In this document: piece after piece, positions 51,006 through 64,000 of the stretch | Position numbering within the stretch: the stretch's first letter is position 1 | Layout: every line of letters begins with the position of its first letter | Assembly (NCBI GenBank): GCA_013396655.1 | Contig: WBMV01003298.1 | Coordinates: 1,334,695-1,398,694 of the forward strand | Length of the DNA stretch: 64,000 nt | Reading direction: 5' to 3' | From: Campylorhamphus procurvoides | Taxonomy: Eukaryota; Chordata; Aves; Passeriformes; Dendrocolaptidae | Made by a program: the position numbers and the translations under genes | The notes under the pieces: generated by a model | Databases searched by the model: none | What the model saw: the letters and a program-made list of their open reading frames with translations, nothing else | What the model was told of the DNA's origin: nothing

Positions 51006-54000
51006 GCTAAAACTAGCTCTGTAAATAATTTTTTTAAAAGGAGGAGAAGCCACAGAGAAATAAAAATAAACTATTTTCTCAAGCCTTCAATCAAATTTGA
51101 AAACTGTCATTTGTCCAATTAACACGGTTTATTTTTATTATTCATTTTCATGCTCTTCTGGGCTCTGGCAAGGATCAGTAAATCAAGCACCAAAATACCT
51201 TGAAAAGATTGTATATACCTCTTGATTGGGACCAAGACTTAAAAGAAAGATCTCAGAGAAGCTTCCTCTCGAGATTTCTCTACCTACTTCTGTAATTTAA
51301 TAACAAGGTTTTTCCACAGTGTAAGAATTCATTTGGGCATAAGAATCTCAGCCAAGTTAGAAAAGGGTTAGACAATTTTTTAAGTCTTTTGGTGCTTCTC
51401 CTAGCCAAAGTTAATTGTTCTGAATTTCCACAAGTATTCATGCAATAGAAATGTAATAGTAGTATTTCATGCTTTGGGAAACCAAATGCAATCAGGGCTT
51501 AACAGACAGTTCATGGTAAAGGCTCAGAAAACAGGGATGAGAGCAAATAAATTAATTGGAACTTAAAGAAAATAATAAATGAAAACTATTACAATATTCT
51601 ACATTGATTTCATGCCTTATGAAAAATTTAACTGCAAAGTGCTAGTTAGCATCACTGTGAGGAGAAGTGGGTCAGAACCAACCCAGAGAAAAAGCCTCAA
51701 AACCACCTATATTTCTTCCCATATGAATTTTATTTTACCAACTCTTATCATAACACTGAACTGAGCCCAAATTTCTGTAGACTTACTAATATCTGACAGA
51801 ATATCGCCTGGGGTGATACAAGAGCACACTGAGAGCAAAGCTATGCAATTCCATCCACACAAGAACATTTTTAAAAGGCAAACAACATTTTCCGTGTTTC
51901 AGTGGATTATTCATTTTGGGGAGATGGAAAGTGATCCCTGAGACAATGACAGCCAGCCACTTACCACTCCTACATATATTCTGCACTCTGAGAGTGAAAC
52001 CTGCACTGCTGGGCATCTCTGCAGAAAGATGGGGAAGGCGGAAAACATGGAAAGAACCGGGAAAGCCCCCAGTTGTCCAGATGCAAAAGGAATCTAATTT
52101 CTCATCGGCCTTTGGGCTGCTTACCAAGTAACTGTAATACACAGGATATTCACATGCTGGTTATCACCTGTCCAATGCTGAAACAGTCTTTGCAGGAGTA
52201 AGCCAGTACCCTTTTGGGAAGTGCACAGGTTTTAGGGAACAGTGAGCCAGCCCCTAACACACAACACGGCCGGGCCCAAGCCCAACCATGGGCAGTGCCC
52301 ATTAGGCCAGCTGTTCCTCAGCACGCTGTCACATCACCCTGAGCTTAGTTCAACTCCAGGATCTTCAGCAGAGAGACAATGGAAAAGCTGCAAGGACATC
52401 ATTGATCTGACAACACTCCTGCTACTTCCTTAAGTTTCTTTCCACTCCATCAGCACAATCTGTACCAGTTCTCCTTCATGGCTTCACCGTTTGCCTTTCT
52501 AAACCCAGGCTCCCTCATTCCCCGCCTAGAGCATTAACAGCAGTCACACGAGCCAGTCCCAAGGATGACAGGGACAGCGGCTCGCAAACACTGATTGATG
52601 ATGCACTTCCTAAGGAAGCAGAAGCAAGTAATAAAGATGACCTTACGACGTGATTTATGTGTGTTTGGCAATTTAGACACATACTCATGCTGTAGACTAG
52701 CTAGAGACTGGGGCAGGGAGAGGGGATGCTGGTGATCTATCAGAAAAACTCTGGCTCAAAGCAAAGAACTGGTTAGTCAGCTCAAGTCAGAGAGAGTAGA
52801 ATATGGAGCAAGTGCAGCAACAGAAATAAATGCAGAGATTAATTTTATTTTGTGCTTGTTGAAACTAAAAATGAAAAGTATTTCCAACTAACTTGGGGGG
52901 AAAAAAGCCATAAATAAAAGCAATAATAATTCAAAATTTAAAAAAAAAACAGTTTCTGAAGAACTTTTCATAAAATGAACTTTTAAATCATGAGATTAAA
53001 GCATTAACATGATTCTGATCTCACCAACAAGATAGAAAAGTCTTTGTCTTTCCACCATAAAGGGAGGAGGAACTTGAACCTGGAGCTCACACAGACAACA
53101 GTAAAGTCTTCAAGACTCAGTAAGGAAATAGTAGGGTACCATCTGTCACTCCTTGATTTGGGAACAGCATCTTATAGGCCCCTGTGAAACACAGCCCAAA
53201 CCCCAGAAGTTCTACTGCTGTTTTCCTCTTTGGTTTTCCAGATAAAATAACTTCAGAATTTGCTAAAGAGCTCCAGCTTGTTTAAACACTGGGGTTTTTT
53301 TCTGAGTAACCAGTCACAGAAAATACGTCACCTTTTTTATACAAGACTTGACACCAGTAAAAACTGGTCAAGTGATGAAACAACTTTTTCAATTTATTTA
53401 TTCTCATTTTGAACATACTCATTTGTTCACTGTCTTTGGCTTTTGTAATAAAGGACATTTCCCAGCAACAATAGAATTATAAAGATTCAATAGTGAAAAA
53501 TGCCTGCAAATATCTTAACTTGCTGTTTGTAAAAATAAGAATTCTGCCCCACGTGTGGCTTTGGAAACATTACCATGATGCTGCCCAGAAGGAGATTTGC
53601 ACTGTCTGTGTGGGGTGTGCAATCAAAAGAGCCAGGAATGGCAAACACAGCTCACAACTGAGCTCCTGATTCTGTGAGCAGAACTGAGTGAGAACTGTTT
53701 GGTGAATAATGACTGAAGCAGCCAGAACTGCCTCTCTCTCTCAGTGATTCACGGAAGGGGCAGCTGTGTCCAAGGCGCTGCAGAATTACGTGTGCTGTGG
53801 GGACTGGAGGATACACCAGCCCTGCATTGCTGCTGTGGCACCATTTGCACCAATTTCACCTCTTCAAGCCCTCCATTTCAAACATTGTCAGATGGTTTAC
53901 TTTGCCACTTAAGTTCATAACTCTTCCTTGAAAAATAAGCAAAAAATGCCTTCTTAATTTAAAGAAGTGTTATTTGCAGTGGATTATTGTTTCTAATGGA

Positions 54001-56269
54001 GCAAGCAAGGATTAAAGAATCACCCAGTGGCCTCACTGAGAACACTGTCAAAGGACATAATAGCAAACAGCACTATTTGACACAGAAGGCAATGGAAAAA
54101 ACATCCATCAAAAACCCCAGCCATCAGCACTTGATGCTTTATATTCAAAATTGTTAAATATTTATAAAAATTACAGATAGTAGAGAACCCAGTTTTAGTA
54201 CACGGAATATTTCCATCTCCCAAGATCTTACCTCCAACCCTCTGTTTCTCCTAAGCACATTTTATCCACAACCAAAAGTATCACCTTCCTGCCAGTAATC
54301 TTTACAAATCATGAAGGCTGCAGAATACCTGAGCCTTTAGTTTTCCCTTATAGCATGAAGAAAAAAAAAATAGAACTAGCCCAGATTTGCACATCTCAAG
54401 TTATATTTACAGAAAGACAATACTAATGGGGCTTTTGTTTGGTTTGTTTTCATTGTTTTTACTGGCACTATGAGACTACAGAACCTGGAAAACAACCATG
54501 CCCAACATTTTAACATATTGTACAAAAACATATTTAGGGACATGAGGAAGCAGGCATGAAATTGTATTTACCAACACTATTTATTTTTCCTCATTTATAA
54601 CATATTCTTTGCTCTTTTCCTCCAGAATGGGGTTCAAAATCATTGATCCCTTTTTTAGTTTGGCTTGTGTGTCCAAACCAACATGAATTATGATGCAAAA
54701 TTCTTGCTTTAACAGTTAAGAGACCACAGAGGAATCCCTTATTGTCTTTTTTGGGGGAAAAAAAAAAAGGGCAGGGTGGGGAGGGAGAAAGGAAAAAAAT
54801 CCGCCAAAGGAATGAAGTAATTTTAGGCACTGCACGAATACAACAGCAAATGAACTTGAATGGTAGTTTTATTTAGTACTCTTTGGATATAATAAGAGAA
54901 TTTCAGAGCACCAAGGAAGCCAGAACATACTATCCATAGCAAGACACAAACCCACAAAAATGGGGGGGGCAAAAATATATCTGCTCATCATTTTCTTCAC
55001 TTCTAGAACGTGACCAGAGCACTGCAAAGGTTTGTGCAGAATGCTCAGCACAAACACTATTCAGTGGCCAGTGAATGAGGCTCTATCCATTTCAACAGCA
55101 GCAAAGTGCCCAATGGACACCTTCCACATCTGCAGGACAAACAAAAGTCTGACGTCTTAAATGGAAATACAAAATGAGTTACATGTCGAATTTGTTTTTA
55201 TAAAACTCCCGGTTTCCTGTGTGGTCCAATATGAAATCCTCATTCCTGTGAAATAACTGTTTTCTGATCTCTCTCCAGAAAGAAACCCAGAGAAACATTT
55301 TCATGGCTAGAAGGAATTACCAAAAGATTTCATCATGCCTTAATTTATGCACATATGTAAGACAAAGGATCACTTAAATCAACCCTTTCATTCATCTAAA
55401 TTTTATTGTGCCCAGCAGAAATGATATTTTTCCTTTCTGAAAGTAGTGTCACACAAACTGTTTAGTTTTGGCTTAATTGAGAAAACATAACCCATTTTTT
55501 AACTGCATTTAGATATAACACATATGTCTAAGCGTTCTTGTTTGCTTTTAATTTTTCAGTGTAAGGGTTTTTAGCATTTCTCTGTTCCCAACTGCATATG
55601 ATTCAGCCAAAGCCAGTCAATCACAGCTCCTGATGTGGTTGGATATCCCAAGGCAGTGGTTTCTTATTTAGTTGCACTGAGTGCTATCCCAGAAAATATA
55701 TATTTATGTCAATATTTTACTTGCATTTCCTCTTCCTTTATAATAATTTTTACCTGTGTAATCCCTTTATTTTAGATGGAGTTACTCCTGGGCTTTATTC
55801 TTACACAGTCATAGGAGAATCAGGCTTAACACCATTAAAATTAGCTGAAAGACTGTGTTAAACCCACTTGGGAACAGTTTTGATGAAAATGCAGTAAATG
55901 CACAACTTACCATGTTGGGGGAGCACTGAGTTTTAAAAGAAGCAGTGTAATGGTATCTCATGAGAGCAGTTCTTATTAATTGCAAGTTTTTTGTGGCTTG
56001 GATTTATTAAAGTTCTGAATGTATTGCCAGTTGCTGCCATATGTAGTCTATATTTTGTGAAACACAAGACTGTACCAAACCCAAAGACAGTCCCTCTAAT
56101 CATTTGCAAATCTAACAAATTGAGCACAAAGAGATGCTTCCTAATCAGGAGCAGCAACCTGACCACTAGCAACACCAGCATACAGACAAGAAGTTATAAA
56201 AGCATCGGTGCCTCTACCTATAAAAAGTAGGTTTTTGAAAAGAACAGCGCAAACTATTTCAGCTGGAAT

Positions 56270-56477
56270 AACCATCTGTCCAGCTGCCTGACCAGTTCGG
56301 GGCTGAGCATTGTTCACTGAAAGGTTTGGGGCATCAACCACCTCTCCAGAAAGCCTGTCCCAGTGTTTGACCACCCTGCCAGCAGAGAAATGCCTCCCAA
56401 TACCCAGCCTAACCCTCCCCTGGTGCAGCTTTGAACCACTCCCAGGTGCCCGATCACTGGATATTAGGGAGAACTGT
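56270..56477 (-). mobile_element. CR1 LINE fragment, antisense, lacking the 3' terminus
   Basis: Read on the plus strand: 'ccagttcggggctgagca' (56292-56309), 'gaaaggtttggggcatcaac', 'cacctctccagaaagcctgt', 'cccagtgtttgaccaccctg', 'cccagcctaaccctcccctg', 'cagctttgaaccactccca' and 'gatcactggatattaggga'. These match, in order, the antisense of the CR1 region just upstream of its 3' UTR end. The terminal 'ttccaaccc' motif and the 8-base tail repeat are missing, so this copy is cut at both ends. Its block set differs from that of the other two copies, suggesting another CR1 subfamily. It is not coding-competent. Confidence 0.9.
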
Positions 56478-58903
56478 TTTCTATCAGGTAGCTAACTTCA
56501 ACTCTTTGATCTCAATTGTCTGTAGAATGCAAAATAAAGGACAAATTCTTTTCATAATTTTTCTTTCCAACACAAGAGATTACAATTATTAGTGATTAGG
56601 GTTGTAGGGCACAAAACAGCTTGCCTGGCTCTGATGGAGGGCTCCTCCCACCAAGAGTCATGGAAGGGGACTGGAAAAGATCAAAGAGAAGAATATAGTT
56701 TTGTAGCACAGACTGCCCACATCTCAGTGAACCTTCCCTTTGGTACTTCCACATGAGGAACCGTCAACTTTTCTTCTGAAAGTGTTGGTTTATTTCTTTG
56801 TTCCTTATGTGACCTGGTGGTGTTAACCAAAAGCCAGTTCTTTTCCTTACCTTTCAGTTACAAGTGGTTTCATTTGTTCTTCTAAATCTTCATTCTATTA
56901 GCTATCACATATGAACCTAAGTCAGTCTATCCCTCAAACCTTGAAGTTATCAAATTTAACTGGTTACTGAAATTTAACTGATTGAATTTGGTTTTTTTCC
57001 AATTAATTTAACTTTTTTTTTTACATTGACAGTAATTTTTTCTTACAGTGTAGGATTCTTAAACCACTTCAATACTAGAATTAACATTTCATAGCAAGAG
57101 ATATTAGAAACGAAATTCACTCACTTTTCTCCTTCATAATAAAACATCTCTTTCCCCAACTTCTGTTTAAAGTTTTAACATAGAAGGTTTTATTACAGGA
57201 CAGTGAAGGAAAATGTAAATGAAATGTAGCACTTCAGGGGTTTCAGAGCATTTAAGAGACCATGTAGCCACCTCTGCCATGGGTATTTCTGACAGCATTT
57301 CTCCTCAGTGTGCTTCACCACTCCTCAGACAAGGGTACTTAATGTGGCACCTCCAAATGCTGTTCAGCAGGTTAAAGGCTTTGTTCTATTAGTTTACATG
57401 ACTCAGCTCTGAGGTTTCTGAGGGCTTTTGTAACCCAGTAGTAACCTCACATTTGTTACAGGAGCTACAGTTCACAATCACAGAAATATCAGAGCATCCC
57501 AGATTCCGGCCACCTTTAGATTTCTTTGTAAAGACAAGGGTGTCTGTGCCCAGCCCATGCATAAACCTCTATAGCACAAAACTCTGTTCATAAAATAAAT
57601 CTGGGGAAAAGTCTTGTCAGGAGATCAAACATTATCCTTCTAAAGGGAGCAGTTTCTCAGCCTCATGCACTGCAAGCATTTGTTAGAAGGAAAGCAATTA
57701 TTTCATAATGGAATCACTCAAATACTTTATGCCAGGCCTCCTCAATTCCCAAAAATCAAAACAACAAAAACATAACCAATAACAAATTCAACTAATAACA
57801 TTTACAGTGAATATTTTTTTAAAAAATTAATACCTTTTTAATTTCTTGCAAATAGATTAAATTTCTATTTCTCCTGGACAGCCTTTTGTACAGCATTGCT
57901 AACAACACTGTCAGTGAAGGATACAAGGAAAAGACCTTGGGAACCCCAGTGGGAGTGACAGTAACACACAGCAAACCTGCAGCCAGAAGAGGTTCACACC
58001 TGCCTTATGTGAGCGCTGCACTCCACGACTGTGAGCAGAAGTGAGTCAGGAACTCCAGCTTTTCCAGGAGGAAGCCCCACAGTGTAAATTCTGCACAGTC
58101 ATACATTATTAATAGATGCAAAAAGATGGCAATGCTCTACATGGGTGTAATATTTATGATCAAGCTTCAAAGCCTTTACCTCCTCCAAATTGTTTCTACC
58201 TCAATATATATAGCCCAACATGTTCTCTGCTACATCAGCTGATTACTTTTATTATTCTGCATTATTATGAACTCATACTTCTACATCACATGGCACAGCA
58301 AATTGAAAAATGCCTTTGTTTTACTGGGAGTTACATGAAGCATTTCTACATAAGGAGTAAATATTTTGCATACATTTTCTAGATACATTTGCAGTATATA
58401 TCCACAAGCACACGTATTTCTTGGTGAGCTTGCAAAATTATAAAACAAAAAGCATTTCTTTGAAGGAAAAATGCATTTTCTTTGTAGTAAGCAAAAATAC
58501 ATATGCTGATGTGGTAATATCCTTGCAGGGGTGGGGGGGAGGAGAACAGTAATACCAAATATGCTTAATCTACATCTAAAGGGAAATGAAAACAGGGAGA
58601 AAAGTCTAGATTGCTCTGGACAAGGGCATGTTTGATCTGCATGTAAAGGGAGTACTTTACAACCTCCACACCACTAGTTCATGTTGACAGACAGGACGCT
58701 TAGACTTTGAGTTGGACCTGGAGGAATTTAGTTAAGTAAATGAATCCCTTTGCCTCAGAGATGAAAGCCACTGCTTCTACCACATCAGCTCTCTATGGCT
58801 TTCTTACAGTGCTGTCAGCCATTTCAGTACTTGTATGTGTCAGAAAGGCAAATTTGCATCAATGGTACAGGGCTGTAAAAAACTGTCAAACATTTTAAAA
58901 CTT

Positions 58904-58930
58904 AAATAAATAAATAAACAGATATATATA
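58904..58930. repeat. (AAAT)n tract followed by TA repeats
   Basis: Nearly four 'aaat' units and then 'cagatatatata', a compound AT microsatellite. Confidence 0.8.
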
Positions 58931-61900
58931 GAAAAAGCACCATAAAAATTCACCTACATCCTTGTGAAATGGTCAGCCTACTTTTGTACCCACCGGAGAA
59001 GCTGTTTTGGCAAACATTGGAATATTTGTTAAACATTTCATATATCCAGATAGACTCTGTACTCAAAAGCCACTGAGGTTTTCACTGGTGTGCCTTCTGA
59101 AGTTCTCACTTCAGACTGTGCACAGGATGTCATGAGGAACAAAAAAAAACGGTGAAAATCCAAAATTCTGGCAATTACCTGACACAAACTTTCTTTGTAC
59201 CAATCACTGCTTTTTGGTTAATTTTAGTATTTTCCTTTGACTTCCTAGCCCTGGCATCTGGAAAATTACAAAGGGCCCTGCTGTATCTGGTGGAATAGAA
59301 ACAGCCATTTCTTCAGAATGCTCAGGATCTTGAGAGCCAAAAGGACTGAAATCAAACATGATTATATAACAAGACTAGCCTACTTTTCTCCATTTAGAAA
59401 ACCAGATGACTTTCTTACTGGCACTCAACCCCCAAATTCAGTGATAAAGATTACCAATGCTTGTAAATCTGTGCTTAGACATATATCATGTGTACTATAG
59501 GAAGTTGAGCAGCATCTCCAGGTTATCACTGAAGATTTTTACCTAATTTAGTAAAGAAGCAACAAACGTTGCTAAGGAGAGAAGACAAATCTTAAGCCCA
59601 CAGCATTTTATGGTGGCATCACGTGGCTGTGGAAATAGCTAAGGGTACTCGAAATCTTCTGTCCTTGAACTACATTTGTCACAATGATTCTGGCAGAGTA
59701 ACACTAAGTGACTGTTCTGGTACTGCCCTATTGACTTCAGGCCCAATAACGCACCATAAACCAGGAACTGCTCTTGTGGCGGCCAACAACATTCTTCATA
59801 TTTACATTAAATAGAATATTCTCAGCTTTCTTCTGCTCCAGTTGTGTGGACACAAAGGCCTAAGAGAGTACGTACCCAAACTGGGGTGATTTTTTTGTAT
59901 TGACTCCAGAGGGCTTTAAACCCTAATCTATTAATTTAAATCACACATGTGATGATCCCTGCCCTCCCAATAAACATTGATCAAGAAATTGAACACATAT
60001 CATTTAAAAAACCAAGCAAACACCACTCAAAAAAGTAAAACAAAAAATCCCCAACCCTGAAATAGCAACTCCTGTGCTTGAATTCAGAATTGGGACTTTT
60101 GCTCCCACTAACAGCTGACCTTCAGCACAAGCTATGATGTAATATAGTCTACTGCCCTGAGACTTTTGTTGCAGTTCCTCTGGGAGGAGATATCAAGCTT
60201 GACTGACATTTTCTGTTGTGTTAGATTACCTAATGATAATGAATTTAGTGTAGAAAGATTCAGTTTGAACATTCAGGATGCTGATGAAGCTAAATCAAAC
60301 AAGCTACACAAACAGAGAGCCATTCTATTTGACTCTCACCCAGCCCAGAGCATACCCCAGTGGTTCATGAAGTCTGTTATTTATTGATCATGGAGAATAA
60401 CCAAAAACTCAGTCATTTTCAATTTTACCTCTTATAAAACTTAAACATGAGATTTCTAAATTGTGTGGGTCCAAGTCAGTCTAAGGACATTTCAGGGGAA
60501 AACCATCTGCCAAATTCAGTCACTCTGTACACAGAGGTTTTAGGTCAGTGCAATTAGCTCAAGAAAAGACACTTTTAATGGCTTAAATCTAGCAGAACTC
60601 CTGACTTCCAACCATGCAAAAAAATACATATAGAACACACAAAAATCCCTTCATCTGACTTCAACAAAATCAAACTAACACCAAAAACTCCCTTTGTAAT
60701 TTCCTATTACAATAAACTTTCTAGCCAGCCATATGTATGGAAAGTGCCCCGGCAACTGCGTCATTCAGTGGATTCAGCACACATGGAAATAATCCCGGAG
60801 AACAGATACAACAGGAGCATATGGAAAATTTCCCTTTAGATATTGTTGCTTTTCAGCAAATTGTATGTGAAATTACAGTGAGGGACAAGTGCTGGAAGAT
60901 CAGAAAAGCTTTTGTTTTAGTGGAAGACTATAAACTACACAGCTTAAGCAGACATACAAAAGTATATGTATGGTCCAGCTTTGAACACCTTCACAGTGAC
61001 CAGCAGTTTGCTCTAGCTGGCTTGGAGGGCCCATCACACTAACACCAAGCCTGTCCCCAGGGCATCACTCTGTGCAGAATCACAGGTTACAGGAGTTCAG
61101 AGATACACACATTGAGCAACAATCTGTTTGGTAGATCTGCTCAAGGCTGGTTGCCAGATATTTTACTGATATAATGTCAGCCTGTTCTTGGAAGAAGAAT
61201 CAATCAGTATTAAACTTTACAAATGAAAAATTAAAGTTTGTCACAATTGTCTTTAAAAAGGCATATCTTACATCTTCAGCACCCACATGCAGATCTTCAG
61301 CTGAGAGCTGATCACAGTGTTACTGACCTTAGACCTACACTGACTTATTCCAGTTAAAAATGTGGCTCACAGAGTGATGCCTGAAAAAGATTGTGAAGAA
61401 TTTAAGGATGAGATACAATGTTCTTGCTCTGGAATATAGAAAGGCTATACCATTTCCAAGAACACCAGCCTCCAGCTTCAAAACACGTTAAGTGGGAAAT
61501 CCCCGGCCACACAATTTTGGTGACTCTTCCCATCTGGAATGTCATCACTTTGGGTATATAATGTATTGATTTGATTTTGTAATATTGGCAGATCAGCATA
61601 TTTTCAAAAAGTAAAAAGCATATCAAGATTCTCTGTGCAGTAACTGTGATTATAAATAAACATTGCAAGAAAAGAAATGTCAGAAAAGCAACAAATGTTG
61701 CTCTGGCAAATTTTGTTCTGGCAAAACCCAGAACATCTCACAGTAAAAGACACGAAGAGCTTCACCACTTTGTTAGTGCATCTGAAAGACTGAAAGGTGA
61801 AAATCATAGTGGAGAAAATCCTGGCGTTAAGAGTTCTTTAATTTAGTAGAAAGTCATAACGGGGAAACAAAAGGATGGAAGAAGAAGTAGCCAAATTCAG

Positions 61901-62157
61901 TATTAACATAAATTGTTAATAGTTTCAGTGGGAAACTAGAAGAAGAAACTAGCAAGAGACCCTTCACCATTTGATGTCTTCCACCATGACTGAGTGCCTA
62001 TTTTAGATGTATATTTCAGCCAGACTGTATATTGCAGATCATAAGTGGATAAAAACAACCAGTATGCAATACAATGTTCTTGTAGAGCCTTAAAAAAACC
62101 CCAAAACCTAAAAGTCTATTAACTGTACTGGACAAGCAGACAGAAAGGACTTCAAGT

Positions 62158-62170
62158 ACACACACACACA
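62158..62170. repeat. (AC)6 microsatellite
   Basis: Six AC units, a second AC repeat in the window. Confidence 0.85.
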
Positions 62171-64000
62171 GTGTTTGCACAGGCTTTGTACTGAAGCCAG
62201 AAAGACCGGCCTCGGGACAGAGATATGTCTCATACTTGCAGCTGCTCAGAAACAAGAAATACTATAAAGGAAATCCACCAAATCCCAACAAACATTTATA
62301 TAGCCAGTTCTTGACTTACACATTCCCCAAAAGTGTTTTTCACAAAACAAATGACCTGAAATCAGGTTAGACATTCAATAATTCTGAGTTCAGTTTATTA
62401 ACTATAAGCAGCAGCAGGACTACTGCTGGCCAGGAAGGGGCATTGCTCAAAACACCTCTCTGGTATCACTGCATGCTACTTTTACTGGGTTGTCTTTGGC
62501 CTATTAAATAATAAACATTATAAGAAGGCACGGTTTCATATATCTCCCATCAGAGCCATCAGCTCAACCTATTTATCACCCAAAGTGCCTTCATTCCCTA
62601 ATTTAATGCTTACCACACCACTCTGCCCATGGCCGGAAGAGAGCATCCATTTGAAAGAATGAATTCAAACTATGCTGCATTCCAAAATGAAACTTGTTCT
62701 GCCCTCAAACATCCATCTTATTTATCTTAATAAAACATCCATCTCTATTTATCTTAGAAGTCTTATTATTAATGTCTGATCTGGATGAATCTAAAGGGAA
62801 AGAGGTTACAAACTAGGTTAACTGTGATAAGGCCTATCAATCTTTAGACTTTGTGGTAACGCAAGCTTTGCAAAAAATAATCCTGTTAAGAAATAACACA
62901 TACCCCTTTATGCTCTTGTGCTTCCCTTCATTTCTTTAAACACAGGGGAGCCTCGGTGTCATGTTTTACCTTGACTTCTCTCCCCCACAGGCTGCTCCAG
63001 CCTCACTGCAGGGATTCTCTGCACTGGGCTCAGGGTGGGGGTGGGTGATGAAGGCTGCATTTGCCACTCTCTAAAGCCACAAATGAAGATAGAGTGCAAA
63101 TTATATAATAACAACCTCTACTTCTTCACTGTTTTGAATTAAAAGAGATGGAGGCATCTCCCACATCAGTAGAGTCTGTGCCACCAGCCTTCCAGAGAAA
63201 ACTGAGCTTACACAGATGGCTGGAGGAGAAAAAGATGAGAGCAATCCTGTAGAGGGGATGAAGGCTCATCTCCTGACATATCCTCAAGCCTGAGAAGTGA
63301 AACACAATTTCCTTTCCAGTGAAGTTTGCCAGTGACACTCAGCACTCCACAGAGTGCACAGATCTGCAGGTCAGCACAACCTGGCCAACAGGGCAAACTC
63401 TGCAAAGCAATTTAACTGGCTCCATTGAACAGCTGCAAACAAACCACTGTCATAAAAAACAATCCCAAATCAAAGATGTGTCTGTGAATAAGAACTGAGG
63501 ATTAACTAGGGGAAAAAATGGTTAAGCATTTCGGTGCATTTTCACTTTATCATAATAATTTTGAGGCAATATTAAAAGTTCTCATGAGCATGAAGATCAC
63601 TCAGCTGTTCAGGTACAAAGATGTCTCTGGCATGAAGCTTTAAAGGTAGCGAATCTCATGATGTCTAGAGTCTTGAATAATGTTACCTGTATTTTTAACA
63701 CCCCCTCACTCATCCTTCTATGTCATAGAATATGTGAAATATTTCAGGAGATTCTTGAAGATAACCTTAGTGCCCAGGTGTGGACTGGGGGAGACAGAAA
63801 AAAGCCCAGAGAGGGCAAGAAGAGAGGAAACCAGTTTTGTTCCAGCTAAGCTGGATCACACAGCAGTGCACGTAGTCTTTGCACACACAATCTTTGGCTC
63901 TGCTTTTCTCATGAGGCAGCAGCAGCTCTTATCCTTGCTGTTTTGATCCCAGTTATATGACCTATGGCATACAGGAACTTTCCTTTTTTTCCCTAATAAA

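Larger units (their letters stand above)
46203..56269. other. Long unique noncoding stretch
   Basis: About 10 kb with no supportable gene. It includes a C12 run (49655-49666), an A17 run (50989-51005), an A/G-rich patch (54752-54800) and somewhat GC-richer sequence at 52240-52640 and 53580-53840 without CpG-island density. The longest frame (51786-52142 minus, 118 codons) is matched by an open frame on the opposite strand and has no motif. 'gatggagttactcctgggct' near 55776 may be a fragment of the same old repeat type as 14213. Confidence 0.5.
56478..64000. other. Unique noncoding sequence
   Basis: About 7.5 kb. It contains an (AAAT)n tract followed by TA repeats (58904-58930) and an (AC)n tract (62158-62170). 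The 101-codon frame at 60737-61042 has an ATG and mixed composition but no domain or splice context, and I do not call it a gene. No RNA gene or mobile element was recognised. Confidence 0.5.

Noticed and set aside
51786..52142. 118-codon minus-strand frame
   Set aside because: The opposite strand is also open over much of the interval, there is no motif, and composition explains it.
52240..52640. Possible CpG island or promoter ('cacggccgggcccaagc')
   Set aside because: Only a handful of CpGs occur over 400 bases and the GC rise is modest. There is no downstream exon or initiator context.
60737..61042. 101-codon frame with ATG and a short similarity ('SGFSTH') to the frame at 44899
   Set aside because: Six shared residues are within chance, and no further similarity, domain or splice signal was found.
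1..64000. CRISPR arrays, operons, integrated prokaryotic elements or retroviral LTR pairs
   Set aside because: No regularly spaced repeats, no long codon-dense frames and no paired terminal repeats were seen. All evidence points to vertebrate intergenic or intronic DNA.

Overview
This looks like vertebrate nuclear DNA, most likely from a bird. It is AT-rich and CpG-poor, and no long reading frame is open (the longest is 136 codons). The only recent-looking mobile elements are three 5'-truncated CR1 LINE copies, the dominant avian and reptilian retroposon; two keep the family's 3' end. I see no Alu, L1, SINE B or other mammal-type repeats. Degraded MIR-type SINEs are present, as expected of any amniote. 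I cannot tell which bird from sequence alone.

Layout. 1-5.2 kb: unique AT-rich sequence with one interrupted antisense MIR (1640-1840) and a CT-rich, GC-richer patch near 2.05-2.45 kb. 5.2-20 kb: mostly unremarkable unique sequence, with two modest adjacent ORFs near 9 kb and a short repeat-like block at 14.2 kb. 20-30 kb: the most structured part. It has a sense MIR, a short palindromic element, two diverged direct copies of an unrecognised repeat 2.8 kb apart, the best exon-like segment (24821-24973), and two CR1 tails (25842-26157 plus, 29445-29880 minus). 30-46.2 kb: unique sequence with a possible terminal exon and poly(A) signal at 34.1-34.25 kb, a sense MIR at 41.6 kb, two AT-rich blocks that look like conserved-noncoding candidates, and two exon-like segments at 44.9 and 46.1 kb. 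46.2-64 kb: unique sequence, homopolymers, and a third CR1 copy (56270-56477 minus).

No protein-coding gene, tRNA, rRNA, CRISPR array or operon-like organisation can be supported. The window is best read as a gene desert or the inside of a very large intron. The exon-like segments rest only on splice-site consensus and open frames. Such matches arise by chance in 64 kb, so they are hypotheses to test against RNA and alignments. I found no novel biological system. The most concrete undescribed item is the diverged repeat pair at 24629-24715 and 27414-27505.
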